Assembly (NCBI RefSeq): GCF_033568475.1
Contig: NC_133123.1
Coordinates: 150,985,753 to 151,049,752, forward strand
DNA from: Henckelia pumila
Lineage: Eukaryota > Streptophyta > Magnoliopsida > Lamiales > Gesneriaceae
Direction: 5' to 3'
Length of the DNA: 64,000 bases
In this document: piece after piece, positions 46,449 to 58,602 of the stretch
Numbering within the stretch: position 1 is the first letter of the stretch
How the letters are laid out: every line of letters starts with the position of its first letter
Made by a program: the position numbers and the translations under genes
Notes under the pieces: model-generated
Database searches by the model: none
What the model was told of the DNA's origin: nothing
The model's input: the letters and a program-made list of their open reading frames with translations, nothing else

Positions 46449-49088
46449 ATGGCTGCTTACGCTGCGCTTCTTGCTCTTGCTCGATCTTTGCAAGATATTT
46501 TGGAACTTAAACAGTATGTCGATCTTTTTCACAGAGAAAAAATCATTTATCTCAGTGGAATAGTTGATTTTATTGTCACTTTCCTCGAAGATTATTCAGA
46601 TGAGCATAGTGGAGCTGTCGATTGGTTGGGAAATGAAATCAGAAAAGCTGCATATGAAGCTCAAGATTTCATGGATTCGTATTATTGTTTGGCATTAACT
46701 ACTGATAATTGGAAATTTTCAGCCGACAAGGTGAACTTGGATCGAGACTTAACCATGGCGTTTGAAAGGATTGGTTTTATTTGGGAAAAGACAATGAAGA
46801 TGAAGAACAGTGACGCAGCAAAAGATCTCCAATCCGTGTCTTATTCTTCTCCTATTGAGCGTTCATCTACGACCCAAGCCACTGCCAAAAACATGGTTGT
46901 GGGATTTGATGATGATTTGAATTCAATCAAAGAAAGGTTATACGAGGATTCTGCTAAGCTTCTAATCATCCCAATTGTGGGGATGGGAGGAATCGGGAAG
47001 ACGACTCTAGCCAGAAGAGCTTATGATGATTCAATACTTTCTCAATTCTTTGACAAATGCGCATGGATCACAGTGTCACAGGAGTATCAAAGGAGAGAGA
47101 TTCTTTCAGGCCTTTTCAAGTCCATCAAGAATGAACAATCTGATAAGAGCGAAGCAGAACTGGCAAAATTGGTGTATCAAAATCTCTTGGGGAGGCGATA
47201 TCTCATTGTCATTGATGATATGTGGAGTACCAAGGCTTGGGATGATTTGAAGATGATATTCCCAGATGAAAGCAATGGGAGTCGAATCTTGTTAACCACT
47301 AGGCTATTAGATGTGGCTTCTTATGCAGGATGTTCAGATACTCTGCTTCACCAAATGAGTTTGATAAATGAAGATCAAAGTTGGGAACTACTTCAACAAA
47401 GGGTTTTTGGACAACAATCTTGTCCTCTCCAACTGGTGGAAGTCGGAAAAAAGATTGCGAAAAATTGCGGTGGACTTCCACTCACCATCGTGGTGGTTGC
47501 AGGGCTACTCCTCTCTTCAGGCAACATGATGAGAGAACAATTGTGGGAAAATATTTCGGAAAATATAAGATCTAGAGAGCCTACAATTGCGCTTCAATGC
47601 TCAAAGATACTATGTTTTAGCTATGATCAGTTACCTCTTCGATTAAAACCATGTTTCCTCTACATTGCAGGTTTTCCGGAAGATTCTGAAATGGATGTTT
47701 CTCAGCTGATCAGGTTGTGGGATGCTGAGGGATTTCTGAAACCAAATGATGGGTTCAAATGCTTGGAAGATGTCGGGGAACGATATTTGGATGATCTTGT
47801 GAACAGAAGTTTGCTCTTTGTGATGGAGAAAAGTCCTGAAGGGAAACTCAAAAATGTAGGAATCCATGATATGTTGAGGGAGATTTGCATAACAAAAGCT
47901 GAAGAAGAAGAGTTTCTTCATCATGTGTCGTCCAAAGCGAATTCAAGAACAAAAGTCATATTGAATCCATATCGCCGCCTCAAAATTCATTGCACGAGGA
48001 TTTTTCAAGAATGGGATATCCTAGACTCGAGAGTACGATCAATTCTACTTTTCGCTAAGATACATCTGGAGCCAAAATTAAGTCTACGTTCTAGGCACAT
48101 TGGTGTCTTGGAGGCACCCGGCGTAATTTGGCAGAATTTTTCACATGTAGTCTCTATATTCGTCAATTTAAGGTACTTTGCTTTTGCCATAGGCTATGCA
48201 TCGTGCCCCCAAGGATTGCCAATCTCACTATCAAAACATCCCAATCTCGAAACTATAGTTGTTCATTGTAGAATAAACTCAGATTGGGATGAAATTATAT
48301 TACAAGTACCAAGTGAAATTTTAAAGATGCGGAAGTTAAGGCATCTCATCTGGGACAACCCTTTTCGTTTAAGACCCTATCAATATCATTCCCCTTATAA
48401 CATTGGAATTGTTCGTGAAAGTTGTCTGCAAACAATCGAGACAGCGATTGATTTGATATTTGATGAAGAGATCATCAAAACACTTGTGAATCTGAAGAAA
48501 CTTAAAGTCGAATATCACATGGAGAATCGTCATTGGGATGATTTCAATCTCGACAACCTTTTCCATTTAAAGAACCTGGAGGACTTAGAAATCTCCATGT
48601 ACTTGCCTCTTCATGATCCCTCAAATTTATTGCCATGGAACCATGCTTTTCCAATGGGTCTAAAGAGGTTATCTCTACAAGGAGTCCCTTTTCCTTGGGA
48701 AAACATGGCCATAATTGGATCACTTCCGAATCTTCAAGTTCTCCAGATGATAAACATTAAAGTCACTGAATTTTCGGAGTGGACGATGAAGGAAGGCCAA
48801 TTTCTTGAACTCAAGTACTTGCATTCTTCCTTGGATCATCTGGTGGAGTGGGAAATGGAAAAAGAGCACCTCCCGCGCCTCGAAAGCTTGATTCTTACGC
48901 GTGCGCAGATTAGTGAGATTCCCAGTAGCATAGGAGAAATAGATACGCTTCAATACATCGAGCTGCAGTACTGTGAAAAATCATTGGTGGACTCAGCCAA
49001 GCAAATTCAAAAGCTTCAACATGAAAATGGGAACGAAACTTTCCGTGTTCGTGTCATTGGTTACCGTGGATACGATGTTCTGTTTTGA
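46449..49088 (+). CDS. CC-NB-ARC-LRR immune receptor NLR2 (R1/Rx type), intact
   Basis: A 879-residue paralogue of NLR1, intronless and open throughout. I chose the Met of MAAYAALLALARS (46449) because NLR1 and NLR3 start at the same place; an in-frame Met at 46392 would add 19 residues. Coiled coil 1-120 with AQDFMD; P-loop GMGGIGKTTLAR 178-189; LIVIDDMW kinase-2; SRILLTTRLLDVA; CGGLPLT; CFLYIAGFPEDSE; IHD at 472-474; LRRs to the end (NLKKLKVEYHM, LKNLEDLEISMY, SLPNLQVLQM, LPRLESLILTRAQI). The CC and NB-ARC regions are very close to NLR1, while the LRR region is more diverged and has an insertion (DWDEIILQVPSEILKM), as expected if the LRRs are under diversifying selection. Its upstream DNA is only 145 bp from the MULE target duplication, so the promoter may have been altered by that insertion. 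Confidence 0.93.
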   Translation: MAAYAALLALARSLQDILELKQYVDLFHREKIIYLSGIVDFIVTFLEDYSDEHSGAVDWLGNEIRKAAYEAQDFMDSYYCLALTTDNWKFSADKVNLDRDLTMAFERIGFIWEKTMKMKNSDAAKDLQSVSYSSPIERSSTTQATAKNMVVGFDDDLNSIKERLYEDSAKLLIIPIVGMGGIGKTTLARRAYDDSILSQFFDKCAWITVSQEYQRREILSGLFKSIKNEQSDKSEAELAKLVYQNLLGRRYLIVIDDMWSTKAWDDLKMIFPDESNGSRILLTTRLLDVASYAGCSDTLLHQMSLINEDQSWELLQQRVFGQQSCPLQLVEVGKKIAKNCGGLPLTIVVVAGLLLSSGNMMREQLWENISENIRSREPTIALQCSKILCFSYDQLPLRLKPCFLYIAGFPEDSEMDVSQLIRLWDAEGFLKPNDGFKCLEDVGERYLDDLVNRSLLFVMEKSPEGKLKNVGIHDMLREICITKAEEEEFLHHVSSKANSRTKVILNPYRRLKIHCTRIFQEWDILDSRVRSILLFAKIHLEPKLSLRSRHIGVLEAPGVIWQNFSHVVSIFVNLRYFAFAIGYASCPQGLPISLSKHPNLETIVVHCRINSDWDEIILQVPSEILKMRKLRHLIWDNPFRLRPYQYHSPYNIGIVRESCLQTIETAIDLIFDEEIIKTLVNLKKLKVEYHMENRHWDDFNLDNLFHLKNLEDLEISMYLPLHDPSNLLPWNHAFPMGLKRLSLQGVPFPWENMAIIGSLPNLQVLQMINIKVTEFSEWTMKEGQFLELKYLHSSLDHLVEWEMEKEHLPRLESLILTRAQISEIPSSIGEIDTLQYIELQYCEKSLVDSAKQIQKLQHENGNETFRVRVIGYRGYDVLF

Positions 49089-49170
49089 ACAATTATAATG
49101 CCCTCATTGGAAATAGTGTCTTGTAAGAATTTTTTGAGGTGAGCCTACAATGGAATTTTTTTGTTTTGTA

Positions 49171-49280
49171 AAATATCTTTGCGCCAATATCTCATTTCAA
49201 AGCAAAAAACTTTGGAGTTCATTAGTATTTTTTTTAAAAATTTTACAATATTCATGTCATTTGAACATCTAATACAAATA
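49171..49280 (+). repeat. Direct repeat, copy 1 (partner 49608-49719)
   Basis: A 110-bp segment from AAATATCTTTGCGCCAATAT to ATCTAATACAAATA, repeated at 49608-49719 with a few differences. The copies bracket about 327 bp. The first copy lies just beyond the NLR2 stop. Confidence 0.85.
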
Positions 49281-49607
49281 GGAAAAAAAAAGGTCTGTAT
49301 TTACAAAGAGAGAAACAAATAAATCGATACCCTGTTCAGCACCTTAATTTGCTAATGCACTATTCGTACGTACGAGATGGTATTTAATGCCACCTACTTA
49401 CGTAAAGCCGATGCATGCCACCCTTGTTATAGATTGGTTGTCTAATATATTTCCATACCATATATACAGTCGTTTACTTGTTTATGAATATTTACTATGT
49501 TTTTTTTTTTCTCTGAATCATAATTCATTTTCACATTTTTCATATGCATGTACCAACAGTACTTTAGATATAACTATATTTTTGGTTAAGTTATACCAAA
49601 GACAAAG

Positions 49608-49719
49608 AAATATCTTTGCGCCAATATCTCATTTCAAATCAAAAAACTTTGGAGATCATTAGTATTTTTTTTAAAAAATTTACAATATTCATGTTCATTT
49701 GAACATCTAATGCAAATAT
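49608..49719 (+). repeat. Direct repeat, copy 2 (partner 49171-49280)
   Basis: Near-identical to the first copy. Next to it, at about 49720-50080, is AT-rich DNA ending in a Tourist-like terminus (TACCAAACGGTACCTTAGAG). Confidence 0.85.
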
Positions 49720-50621
49720 ATTTATATATAGTTTGATTTCATGGATGTAATATATGAGAGATGAATAAAAGTATATTAAAAACATGATGAAATATGGATA
49801 AACAATACATATACATAAGCAATATGTTGTTTTGTATGTTGTTAATTTTATATAATTATTTTGTTTATTACTATATAATTTCTTAATTGTTATTTCTAAT
49901 TTCTACTCATCCTCCATTAATATAATGCATTGACAAATATTTTTCATCTAACCCACATACAATTTCATATTCGGTCATGAGATGACATTGGACTAACAAA
50001 AAATAAAAAAAAATATGAGATGAATAAAAATTTGTGGATAATCCCAATTTCATCCAATGTACCAAACGGTACCTTAGAGTTTGGTTTAACATAGCCTAAA
50101 ATGAATTTTTGTATTTGTTTTCGGAAGATTTTTGTTTGATAGTTAATCAAAGAAAATAGTGCGAGGAGAATACAAACTCGTTTTATTGGAGGGAACTGAA
50201 GTTTTGTTTGAACATGTACTTTAAAAATATTTTTAATATGTTGTAATTTGAAAAAAAAAACATAAAATATGTGTTTGAATAAAATTTTGGGAGCTGGAAG
50301 GGTGTGTGTGATATCCAAACACGTATTTTAAGTTTTTAGCCAGAATGGGTGTGTATGCTACATGTCTAAAATTACAAGGGTTACTAGCTCAAAAAAGTTT
50401 CATATTGGATTATCAGCAAATCCGAGATTTCATGGTGGTAATATATGTCATTTCCCTTAAAATTTTGTAAAATTTTTTGAAAAATATTTTTAAATTTTTT
50501 TTCTCCAAATATAGTTGAAAAACACTTAAAAGATGTATTAGAAAACACTATGGAAACCCAACAATTTTTCCCCCAATAATTGCACTCCTTGCAATAAATG
50601 GGAATTGAATCCATGACTTTT

Positions 50622-50740
50622 GCTCTGATACCAATTGTAAGACCGAACGCTAGCAGTTTTACGGAAACTTTTTTGACCGCGTTTGAACCTGCCCCGTCCG
50701 GAACGGATTTAGCATAGGGCATGGTTTAAGGGTGAATTAG
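50622..50740 (-). mobile_element. LTR-element remnant: primer-binding site and LTR start
   Basis: On the minus strand TGGTATCAGAGC (50633-50622), the initiator-Met primer-binding site, lies two bases inside an LTR-like boundary (plus strand TGTAAGACCGAACGC from 50636). A related stretch (GTCCGG, CGGATTTAGCATAGGGCA) recurs near 51653-51680. No coding parts are seen. A small fossil of unknown family. Confidence 0.45.
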
Positions 50741-51428
50741 TGTTCAGTCCCTAAATCAAAGTCAAATTAAGAATCAATATCTTGTTAGAAAAAAAATTGT
50801 TTGCACTCCCTGGGCCCACATTATTTTTCTCGGATAAAATTGAGTACAAAACATTAAAAATATGGTACAAGTACATGATATTTGAACACTAATTATTCAA
50901 GATCGAGTACAAAAAATAATATTTTGAGTATAAAATCTAAACATCTTTATTAATGTGAACTTGCAACATATGTTTGAGTACTCAAAAATCATATATTTGT
51001 ATCATATCTAACACATTGGGTACTCCAATATCAGATATGAGTACCATATTTTCAATATTTTGTACTGATTTCCATCCAAATAAAATAAATGTGTTATTAA
51101 TATTAATATTTTCTTAGTACTCGAAAATTATATATTTATACTAGATCTAACACATTTGATACTCAAAATCTCATATATTAGTATCGTATTTTTAATATTT
51201 TGTACCAATTGTCATATAAAGAAAACAAATGTATCATTATATCAATATTTGTTTACAAATTTTAGTACTCAAAAATAATAAATTAGTACCATATTTTTCA
51301 TGTTTTGTACCGAATTTCATCCATAACAAAACATGTGGTCCCAAGGAGTTTAAACAAAATTTTTTTCTGACAGAAACTGATTACCAATTTAAATTTAGGA
51401 TTGGAGACTGAATTATAAATTAACAATG

Positions 51429-51890
51429 GTTTAAACACGGCACATTGCCATCCCTAACCAAAATCGAACACCACGTGTTGCAAGTCCCAAGTGGCCATTT
51501 TCACCTTTTTGTTGTTTTTTAATTCATTATATAATCAGTAAATATTTTTATAAAATTACTATTTATTTGTTATTAATATGAAATTTTTTTCTCAAATAAT
51601 CAAACATTGATTTTAAATTTTGATTTTGACCGGGTTTGTAAACACCCCGTCCGGACCGGATTTAGCATAGGGCAGTGTTTAAACACGATCCATTGTCTTC
51701 TCTAGCTATAATCAAACACCACACTTGCATGTTGCAGGTCCCCGGTGGGCATTTTCACTTTTTTTTTGTTTTTTTATTAATTATATAATTAATTAAAATT
51801 TTATAAAATTATTATTTATTTGTTATTAATATGAAATATTTGCTCAAATAATCAACCATTGATTTTAATTTTCGATTTTGATAACCAGCT
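51429..51890 (+). repeat. Tandem duplication, period about 248 bp
   Basis: Units at about 51429-51643 and 51678-51890 share TTTAAACACG, AATCAAACACCAC, GGCATTTTCAC, TAAAATTATTATTTATTTG, TTATTAATATGAAAT and CAAATAATCAACCATTGATTT with moderate divergence. Non-coding. Confidence 0.75.
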
Positions 51891-53430
51891 AAAAAAATTA
51901 CTAAGCTGACAAAAATAAAAAATTTAATAGGTAAAAAATCTAAAAGATTAAATACATTTGTTTGTGATAATTTATATTTATAAAAATTGATTAACCTAAA
52001 TAAACATATTTTGATTAAAATTTTGATTTAATATTTCTATTAGGGAAGTGTTATTTATACTCCATTATTTGTTAATTACACTCCACTTTTAATTTTTGTC
52101 ATAAAAATGGACTATACTATCCTTCCATTGATTGCTCTTCTTGTTTGGGTAAATTTTAAAGTAATTTTTCTTCCTAAAATAATTAATTATATAGGACTTT
52201 AATAATTCAAAAAATAATTTTTATTATTTAATTATTCCGTATTTTTAAATATAGAACAATAAGAAAATATTTTTTAGTAATTTAAAATATTATTCATCAT
52301 AACGATTTTTCATTATTAATTATATTTCTAATTTTTGGAATAAATATTTTATTATTATGTTTTTCATTATTTATTCCATAAATTTAATTTTTTTTTACTG
52401 CAACTTAAAAAGTCAGTTTAATTTTATTACAATATCTTATAAACGAGACATTATTAGTTTATTATCAATAAAATATAAGTTATCAAATTTTTAGTTAATA
52501 TATTTGTGGTAAAAATTCTTCTATACCAAAAATAAAATAGCAAAATATTTATTTTAATACATCTATATTAAATGAATGAGTTAAAAAATAATACATCTAT
52601 TAAATGAATATAGTTTAAATAATATCTTTATATCATCATAAATATGTTCTTAATAACTAGATTATACACTGACAAAAATATTCTGAAATAATAAAATATT
52701 TTATCTTGTAATATATATAAATTTAAATCTTATCCCAAGAATTGATTCAAATTTTGGTAAAACAAAATTTTGTAAACCCCGTTATTTTTTGTATTTTATA
52801 AAAAAATTACTAAAATTTTGTATACCTTATAAAATTTTGAATAAAACATGAATAATTTAATTTTAAGATCAACAAAATTTTTTTATGTTTTTTTATAATT
52901 TATTAAAACCATGAATTTTTTTTTGAGATATTAAAATTTTAGAGGTTGACAAATAAAATGATATAACTTGAGGTGGTTTTTAATGATAAATATAGATTTT
53001 ATAATATAAAAAAAGTAATATTAAGGGTAGTTTTGTCCATATAAAACTTAAATACATAAGATGAAGTGTTATTAGCATTTTTTGGAGTGTAAATAACACT
53101 TCACTTTCTATTAACATTGTGAAAAATCAAATCGGATTAATCGAGTTAATCGGGTTCGGGTTCGGGTTCAACAATTTCAAGATGATTCAGATTCGGCTCT
53201 AATCATGGTTGAAGAATATTTTTAGTTTTTCGCGTCAAATCGACCCGGACGTATATATCTAAATGAACTCCTTTATCTCTATACCAATTCAAACGAATTA
53301 CAATAAATCAATTACTGTGCTAACAAATTTTTTAATTAAAAATAGAATTTGCGTAAAAAATATAGGATAAAATAAATTTAATGAAAATATGTTTATTTAG
53401 GTTAACCAATATTTTTTATAAATAAAATCA

Positions 53431-54834
53431 ATGACAAGCAAATTGGGGTCAAATCCCTCATATATTAGGAGATCATTATTATGGAGTCGTGATTTAATTC
53501 GAAAAGGGTTATGTTGGCGCGTGGGAAATGGTCAGAATATATTGGCCAAATCGGACCCATGGATTACAGGATTACACGGTTTTAAAAGCTGCTCTTTTCA
53601 GTCTATAGAAACGGATTTTATAGTGGCAAATTTGATTACACCGACGGGGGTTTGGAACGAGAACTATGTGCGACAGGTGTTTCCTATTCATGAAGCGGAA
53701 GAAATTCTTAACATCAATCTCAACCGAAGAGGAAATGATGATGTCCGAGTTTGGATGGGTACTAAAAATGGAAATAAATTATTAAAAGTGGTTATCTTTG
53801 GAAAACAAGCCGTTTGACTCCACCACCTTTTCAATCGAGGCTAACCGATTTTTCTTGGTGAAATTCTGTTTGGAAGCTTCATTTACCTCCTAAAATTCGA
53901 ATTTTCTTATGGCGAGCCTCTAAGAATCTGATACCTACTGCTGGAAATCTTATGTGGCACCATGTCCCGATTGATGGTATGTGTCCTTTATGCAAATTTC
54001 ACTTTGCTTCAACAAGTCATTGTTTGTTGTTTTTCTCTCATATAAAAAAAGCTTGGAAAAATACTGCTTTTTGGTTTCATTTGAAGTCTCATCGCGCAAC
54101 ATCGTTCTTTGAGTGTGTGAGTATTTATAAAAAAATTGTGAAGCAGGGGGATTTCGAAGTTTTTGTTATGATTGCCTGGGCTTTATGGTCTCTAATTTGC
54201 AAGTTTCTATATGATGGCCCAGTAAAGTTTTTTGAAGCTGATATTAGTTGGGTTTATAATTTTCTGGAAAGTTATCACACTTGCAATAGCCTATCTGTTG
54301 TTCCAGCTGTTTTGGATGGGATTTCTATGTCCGATCATTGGCGGCCTCCGATTTCAAATACTTTCAGATTGGATATTGGATGTAGATGCATGTTATAATT
54401 TGAGAAATAATAGATTCAGTGTGGGAGCTGTGGTGAGAGATGAATTTGGAATGGTTAGAGGGGCTGCTGCCAAATGCATAAGGAACCCAGGGTCAATTAA
54501 AGGGGCAGAACTAGTTGCAATCAGATTTGGCATAGATTTGTGTTTGCGATTAGGATTGGAGAAAGTATGTATTTTTTCAGATTCCTCGGAAGCTGTGCAA
54601 GAAATCAAATTCCCAGACGATGATCGGAGTTCAGAAGGCGTGGTTGCTTTGGAAGTACATTCAATGCTTGAGCCCCCTCAATTTAATTCATTACAGCATA
54701 TGCGACGCTCGGCCAACAAAGTTGCTCATCTTCTTGCTCATAAAGTTTTATCTAATTCTTCGAGCTTTGATTGGGTATATGGTACACTACCGGTTTGGCT
54801 TTATGATGTTGTAACTCAAGACCTACTATCTTAA
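53431..54834 (+). mobile_element. 3' part of an L1-type LINE with zf-RVT and RNase H domains
   Basis: Pieces in three successive frames. 53431-53800 is the region after reverse transcriptase (SLLWSRDLIRKGLCWRVG, NILAKSDPWI). About 53870-54230 is the zf-RVT zinc-binding segment (PPKIRIFLWRASKNLIPTAG, CPLCKFHFASTSHCLLF). 54370-54834 is a plant LINE RNase H domain (SVGAVVRDEFGMVRGAAAKC, GAELVAIRFGIDLCLRLGL, FSDSSEAVQEI, RSANKVAHLLAHKVL) ending at a natural stop. An A-run lies at 54857-54865. The endonuclease and reverse transcriptase are absent, as usual for 5'-truncated insertions. At least two frameshifts make it non-coding. Confidence 0.8.
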
Positions 54835-55134
54835 TGTTCATGTTTTTTCTCTTAAAAAAAAACCACATTCGGACCTTCTTCATGGTAGTCCCCATGTGGT
54901 ATACAAGTGTACAATTAATGGTAATGGCTGGCATAAAACTCCATTACAACCAATCAAAATTATCGAATCCACTATAGAGATTTCAATCATGTTTTCCATA
55001 ATTCACATTGCAAAGTGCAATGTAAGTAATCACATAATTTACCATAGTTAATGATAATTTATTCGAAAATAATGATTAATTAATGGTAAAAATGCTTCCA
55101 GTTGTCTCCCACAAGCAAATAAATAAACAAAGAA
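54835..55134. other. Spacer between LINE and NLR3
   Basis: AT-rich sequence without a recognised feature. The part from about 55130 resembles the upstream region of NLR2 (TTAATTAATTAAAG, CAGTCAAC, TCAAGAAAATGTG). Confidence 0.5.
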
Positions 55135-55259
55135 TAAATTATTTAATTAATTAAAGAATTACTCAAGCAGTCAACTATGAGACGAGCTTAGAGTTTCAAG
55201 AAAATGTGTCTTTCCCGTATCCTCCTTTTCCCCTGCATATTATATTTGGTGTAGCTCCC

Positions 55260-55592
55260 ATGGCTGCTACTTATGATGCGCTTCTTGCTCTTGCTCGATC
55301 TTTGAGAGATATTTTGGATCTTGAAAAACATGTCGATCCTTTTCACAAAGAAAAAATTGTTTATATCCTTGAGAAAGTTGATTTTATGGTCACTTTCATT
55401 GAAGATTATTCAGATAAGCATCATGGAACACTTGATTTTGTGGAATATGGGATCAGAAATGCAGCATATGAAGATCAAGATTTCATGGATTCGTATTATT
55501 GTTCTGTATCAACTACAGATCATGCCGATGGGAGTTCTTCTTCAGAGGCTAATGGCGACGAGAACTTGGATCGAGACTTAACCATGGCATCT
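55260..55592 (+). pseudogene. NLR3, first piece (Rx-type coiled coil)
   Basis: Starts MAATYDALLALARSLRDIL and follows the coiled-coil domain of NLR1 and NLR2 for 111 codons (VDFMVTFIEDYSDKHHGTLD; DQDFMDSYYCS; NLDRDLTMAS). After that the sequence changes abruptly to copia-related DNA. The upstream leader is homologous to that of NLR2. Without NB-ARC it cannot be a complete receptor. A short CC-only product of about 140 residues ending in unrelated sequence is conceivable if transcribed, but there is no evidence for it. Confidence 0.85.
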
Positions 55593-58500
55593 CGTTACAA
55601 TAATCTTTCTTCGGTTGATACAATTGTTTCATTTAATAAGTCCCTGCAATTCAATTTAAAAGTCTCAAAGATAAAATTTCAGTAAATGAGAATTCAGTTA
55701 CGTCGTGACATGAGATATTATGTTATATCTTCGAATGAATAATAAAGAAACTTATGTATGACGAAATTCTCAATCCTTTAAATTTAACCTATTTTGATAT
55801 TTGTGTTAAATGTATAAAGGGAAAACAAACAAATTAAAGGATATTTGAAGCCAACAAGAATTTGGATGTCTATGAACTTATAAATACGGATATTGGTGGG
55901 TCTTCCAAATGGTTTTTTGGAATGATCAACAATAATTTATATTGTTCATAGATGATTATTTTAGATATGACTTTTATATCTCATTTATGGAAAAACACTA
56001 ATGACTGCATCATATATCCTTAACAAAGTTTGATTAAAGTGATTCTTAAAAATCTAAGGGGTAAAAGTTTTATGGTCCCACAATTAATTTGATTCTCAGT
56101 TAGGAAAATTTTTGGTTTTTGAGGATGTCGAGTTTGTGGGGGGAGATAAAGTTTTGAAATTATCTTTAAGAAAGAATATTTTAATATTCTCACAGGTATT
56201 CTTGACATTGATCATAATTATATTTTTGACTTTGTTCAAAAACATAATACGGTAAGACAATTTAGGTAAATCTCTCATTCAAGAAATATTCTAAAAGAAC
56301 ACACTCTTACATCTCAATAACCTTGTCATTATGGAGTTCCACTCGAGAGAGAAGAAATACAGTCTTAGGTAAATTGATTGTATTTCTCCAAGAGAATAAG
56401 GTCAACATTGACATGATAGAAAATGATTTTATCAATTTCTATCAAGTCATAAAAATTCTAACTCTCGAAATGGATTGATGTCAATATAAAGAGATAAAAT
56501 CTATGAAATACAATGACATTTGATATCTTGTTCATTGCCTAAAGTGTGAAGTTCATTGGTTTTAAATGGATATTTAAAACCATGAGTACTCAAAAGGTAG
56601 TGTGGAAAGATATAAGGCTCGTCTTGTCATTAATGAGGTTTTACACAGTAAGATGATATAATTGTAAAGGTATTTCTCTTTGGTTTATTTGAAAGACTCT
56701 TCAGGAATATATTGACATAACACTGAATTTTAATTAATAAATGATATTTTTACATTTCATCATGTGATCTTCTCGTTTGTTTTGAGATGAATTTGGTCGA
56801 TGATTGTATATATCATAAGGTCTGTGGGAGTACATTTTTATGGTTTTCTATGTAATGATAGCCTACTCGCTAACAACGATATAGATATGTTGCATGACAA
56901 TAAGAGATTTCTAGCTAATAATTTTGATATGAAATATCTTGGTGATGCATCTTTTGTACTGGGTATCCAGATACATTGGGATCGCTCTCGATGTATTCTT
57001 GGATTATCACATAAAAGCTATATCGAGAAATTTTAATGCGATGTGAGATGCAAGATTGTAAACCAGTTGATACCCTAAATTTAGGGAGACAATTTAGTCT
57101 CAAACAGTGCCTTAATATTGATTTAAAGAAGAGTAATACAAAAGATTCTTTATGACTTAGCAGTAAAGAATCTAATGTATTGCTAAGGTATATACACGTA
57201 AAGTTTTTATTTACGTGACTGGGATGTTGGACAAATATTTAAATAATTCAGGAATAGACTATTGGAAAATAGTCAATTATGTATTATGGAATTTACAGAA
57301 AATAAGAAATTATATGCTCACATATCAGATGTCAGATCGGTTTTGAGATCATTTGGTATACTGACTCTGATTTAAGGGATGCCTAGATAGTGTGAAAACT
57401 ATGTTGGACTATTTAAATCTACTACTAAAAGGTGTCATCTCACAAAAGAGTACTAAAAAGTCACTTGTTATAGTCTCTTTTGACATGACAGTAGATTTTA
57501 TAGTGTGTTATAAATCATCCAATCAAGTTTCTGATTATTGAAGAAAGAGTTCAGAGTGAATAATGTCTATAAAGCACATCGGTAAAAACTCCATGATTGT
57601 GGATCCATTTGCTAAGGGACTATCACCCAAAAAGTTTTGTGTGCACATTATTTGTATGAGTGTTTTGTCATTTAAAGATATTCAGTTTTTAGTGGGAGTT
57701 TGTAATTTTAAATGCTTTTATAGACATGTTTCAGTTATTTGGTTTTCGGTTTTATGGATACATAAGGAAAGGTTATTTCTGCAGAAATAAAGGTTTTGGT
57801 TTATTCACACTCTGACTCTGTTTTGGTTGATCTCCCTAAAGTTTAAGGGTGGACCAGTTGGAAATAGACATGTTAAGATCACATTACATGAAATTTCCAT
57901 GCTACACATCCACATCATAATCCATGTCGTTCAGTTATCTGACATATGTGACCATTGATGGGTCGAGTTACGATGAATGTGACAAAAGCCTCTTTGATCC
58001 TATGTTAGTATGATTGATGGACCGGATTAGCAGTAGATAAATTTCGGTAATGACAACAAAGTTGAACTCATTTGGTTATTTTGCAAAACATAATTATAAA
58101 GTTTCACATATAGCCCAGTGGGAGATTGTTGGATCATAAATCCAACGTTGAGCTTATATGTAAATAATTATGTGTTGTGGACTGTCAGATAAAGTAAGCC
58201 CATAAAAGTGATCTAAATAATGTTTCGTTTTATTTGGGCTTTATTGTATCTAATAAGGTGTGGTCTTTAATGTGTAGATACTAGTGAGCTTTTTCTATTT
58301 GATTGATGGACTAAAATAGAATCCCAAAATATAAATATAGGGTTATGGTCCCCAGATCACACGATGTTGACGACACTGTCATTATTTTCTATTCTATTCC
58401 CATCGATAGTTAGAGAGCGTGAGAGAACTGAAGGAACTCTCAAGACAAATCGTGTTGATCTGGAAGGCCAAACCATGCAGATCTACATCGGTATCAATTG

Positions 58501-58602
58501 TTAAGAATTAAGGTACGCTTCCGCTTAAGTTTACAGTATTTAATCTTAATGATTTAGCATGATGATTCTGGGTTTAAGTTTATGGAAATTTTTTCCCCAA
58601 CA
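55593..58602 (+). mobile_element. Ty1/copia fossil E inside NLR3
   Basis: A heavily decayed copia element on the plus strand. Integrase-like and reverse-transcriptase-like pieces are recognisable (KYLGDASFVLGIQIHWDRS near 56930; DPFAKGLSPKKF near 57600). A purine tract (AGTGGGAGA) precedes a 476-bp 3' LTR at 58127-58602 (TGTTGGATC...CCCCAACA). No matching 5' LTR was found. It carries far more than ten breaks and is clearly much older than copia C. Confidence 0.75.
58127..58602 (+). repeat. 3' LTR of copia fossil E
   Basis: Begins TGTTGGATCATAAATCC after a purine tract and ends TTTTTTCCCCAACA; NLR3 sequence resumes immediately. Confidence 0.75.

Larger units (their letters stand above)
49720..53430. 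other. Gene-free region with repeat remnants
   Basis: No coding sequence is recognised. It includes a Tourist-like terminus near 50058, an LTR-like start with primer-binding site at 50622-50740, and a tandem duplication at 51429-51890. The remainder is AT-rich, with simple TTTT/AAAA and ATT runs. Confidence 0.6.

Noticed and set aside
58399-58560. Possible small gene in the copia E LTR
   Set aside because: It is fully explained as LTR sequence between the TGTTGGATC and CCCCAACA ends.
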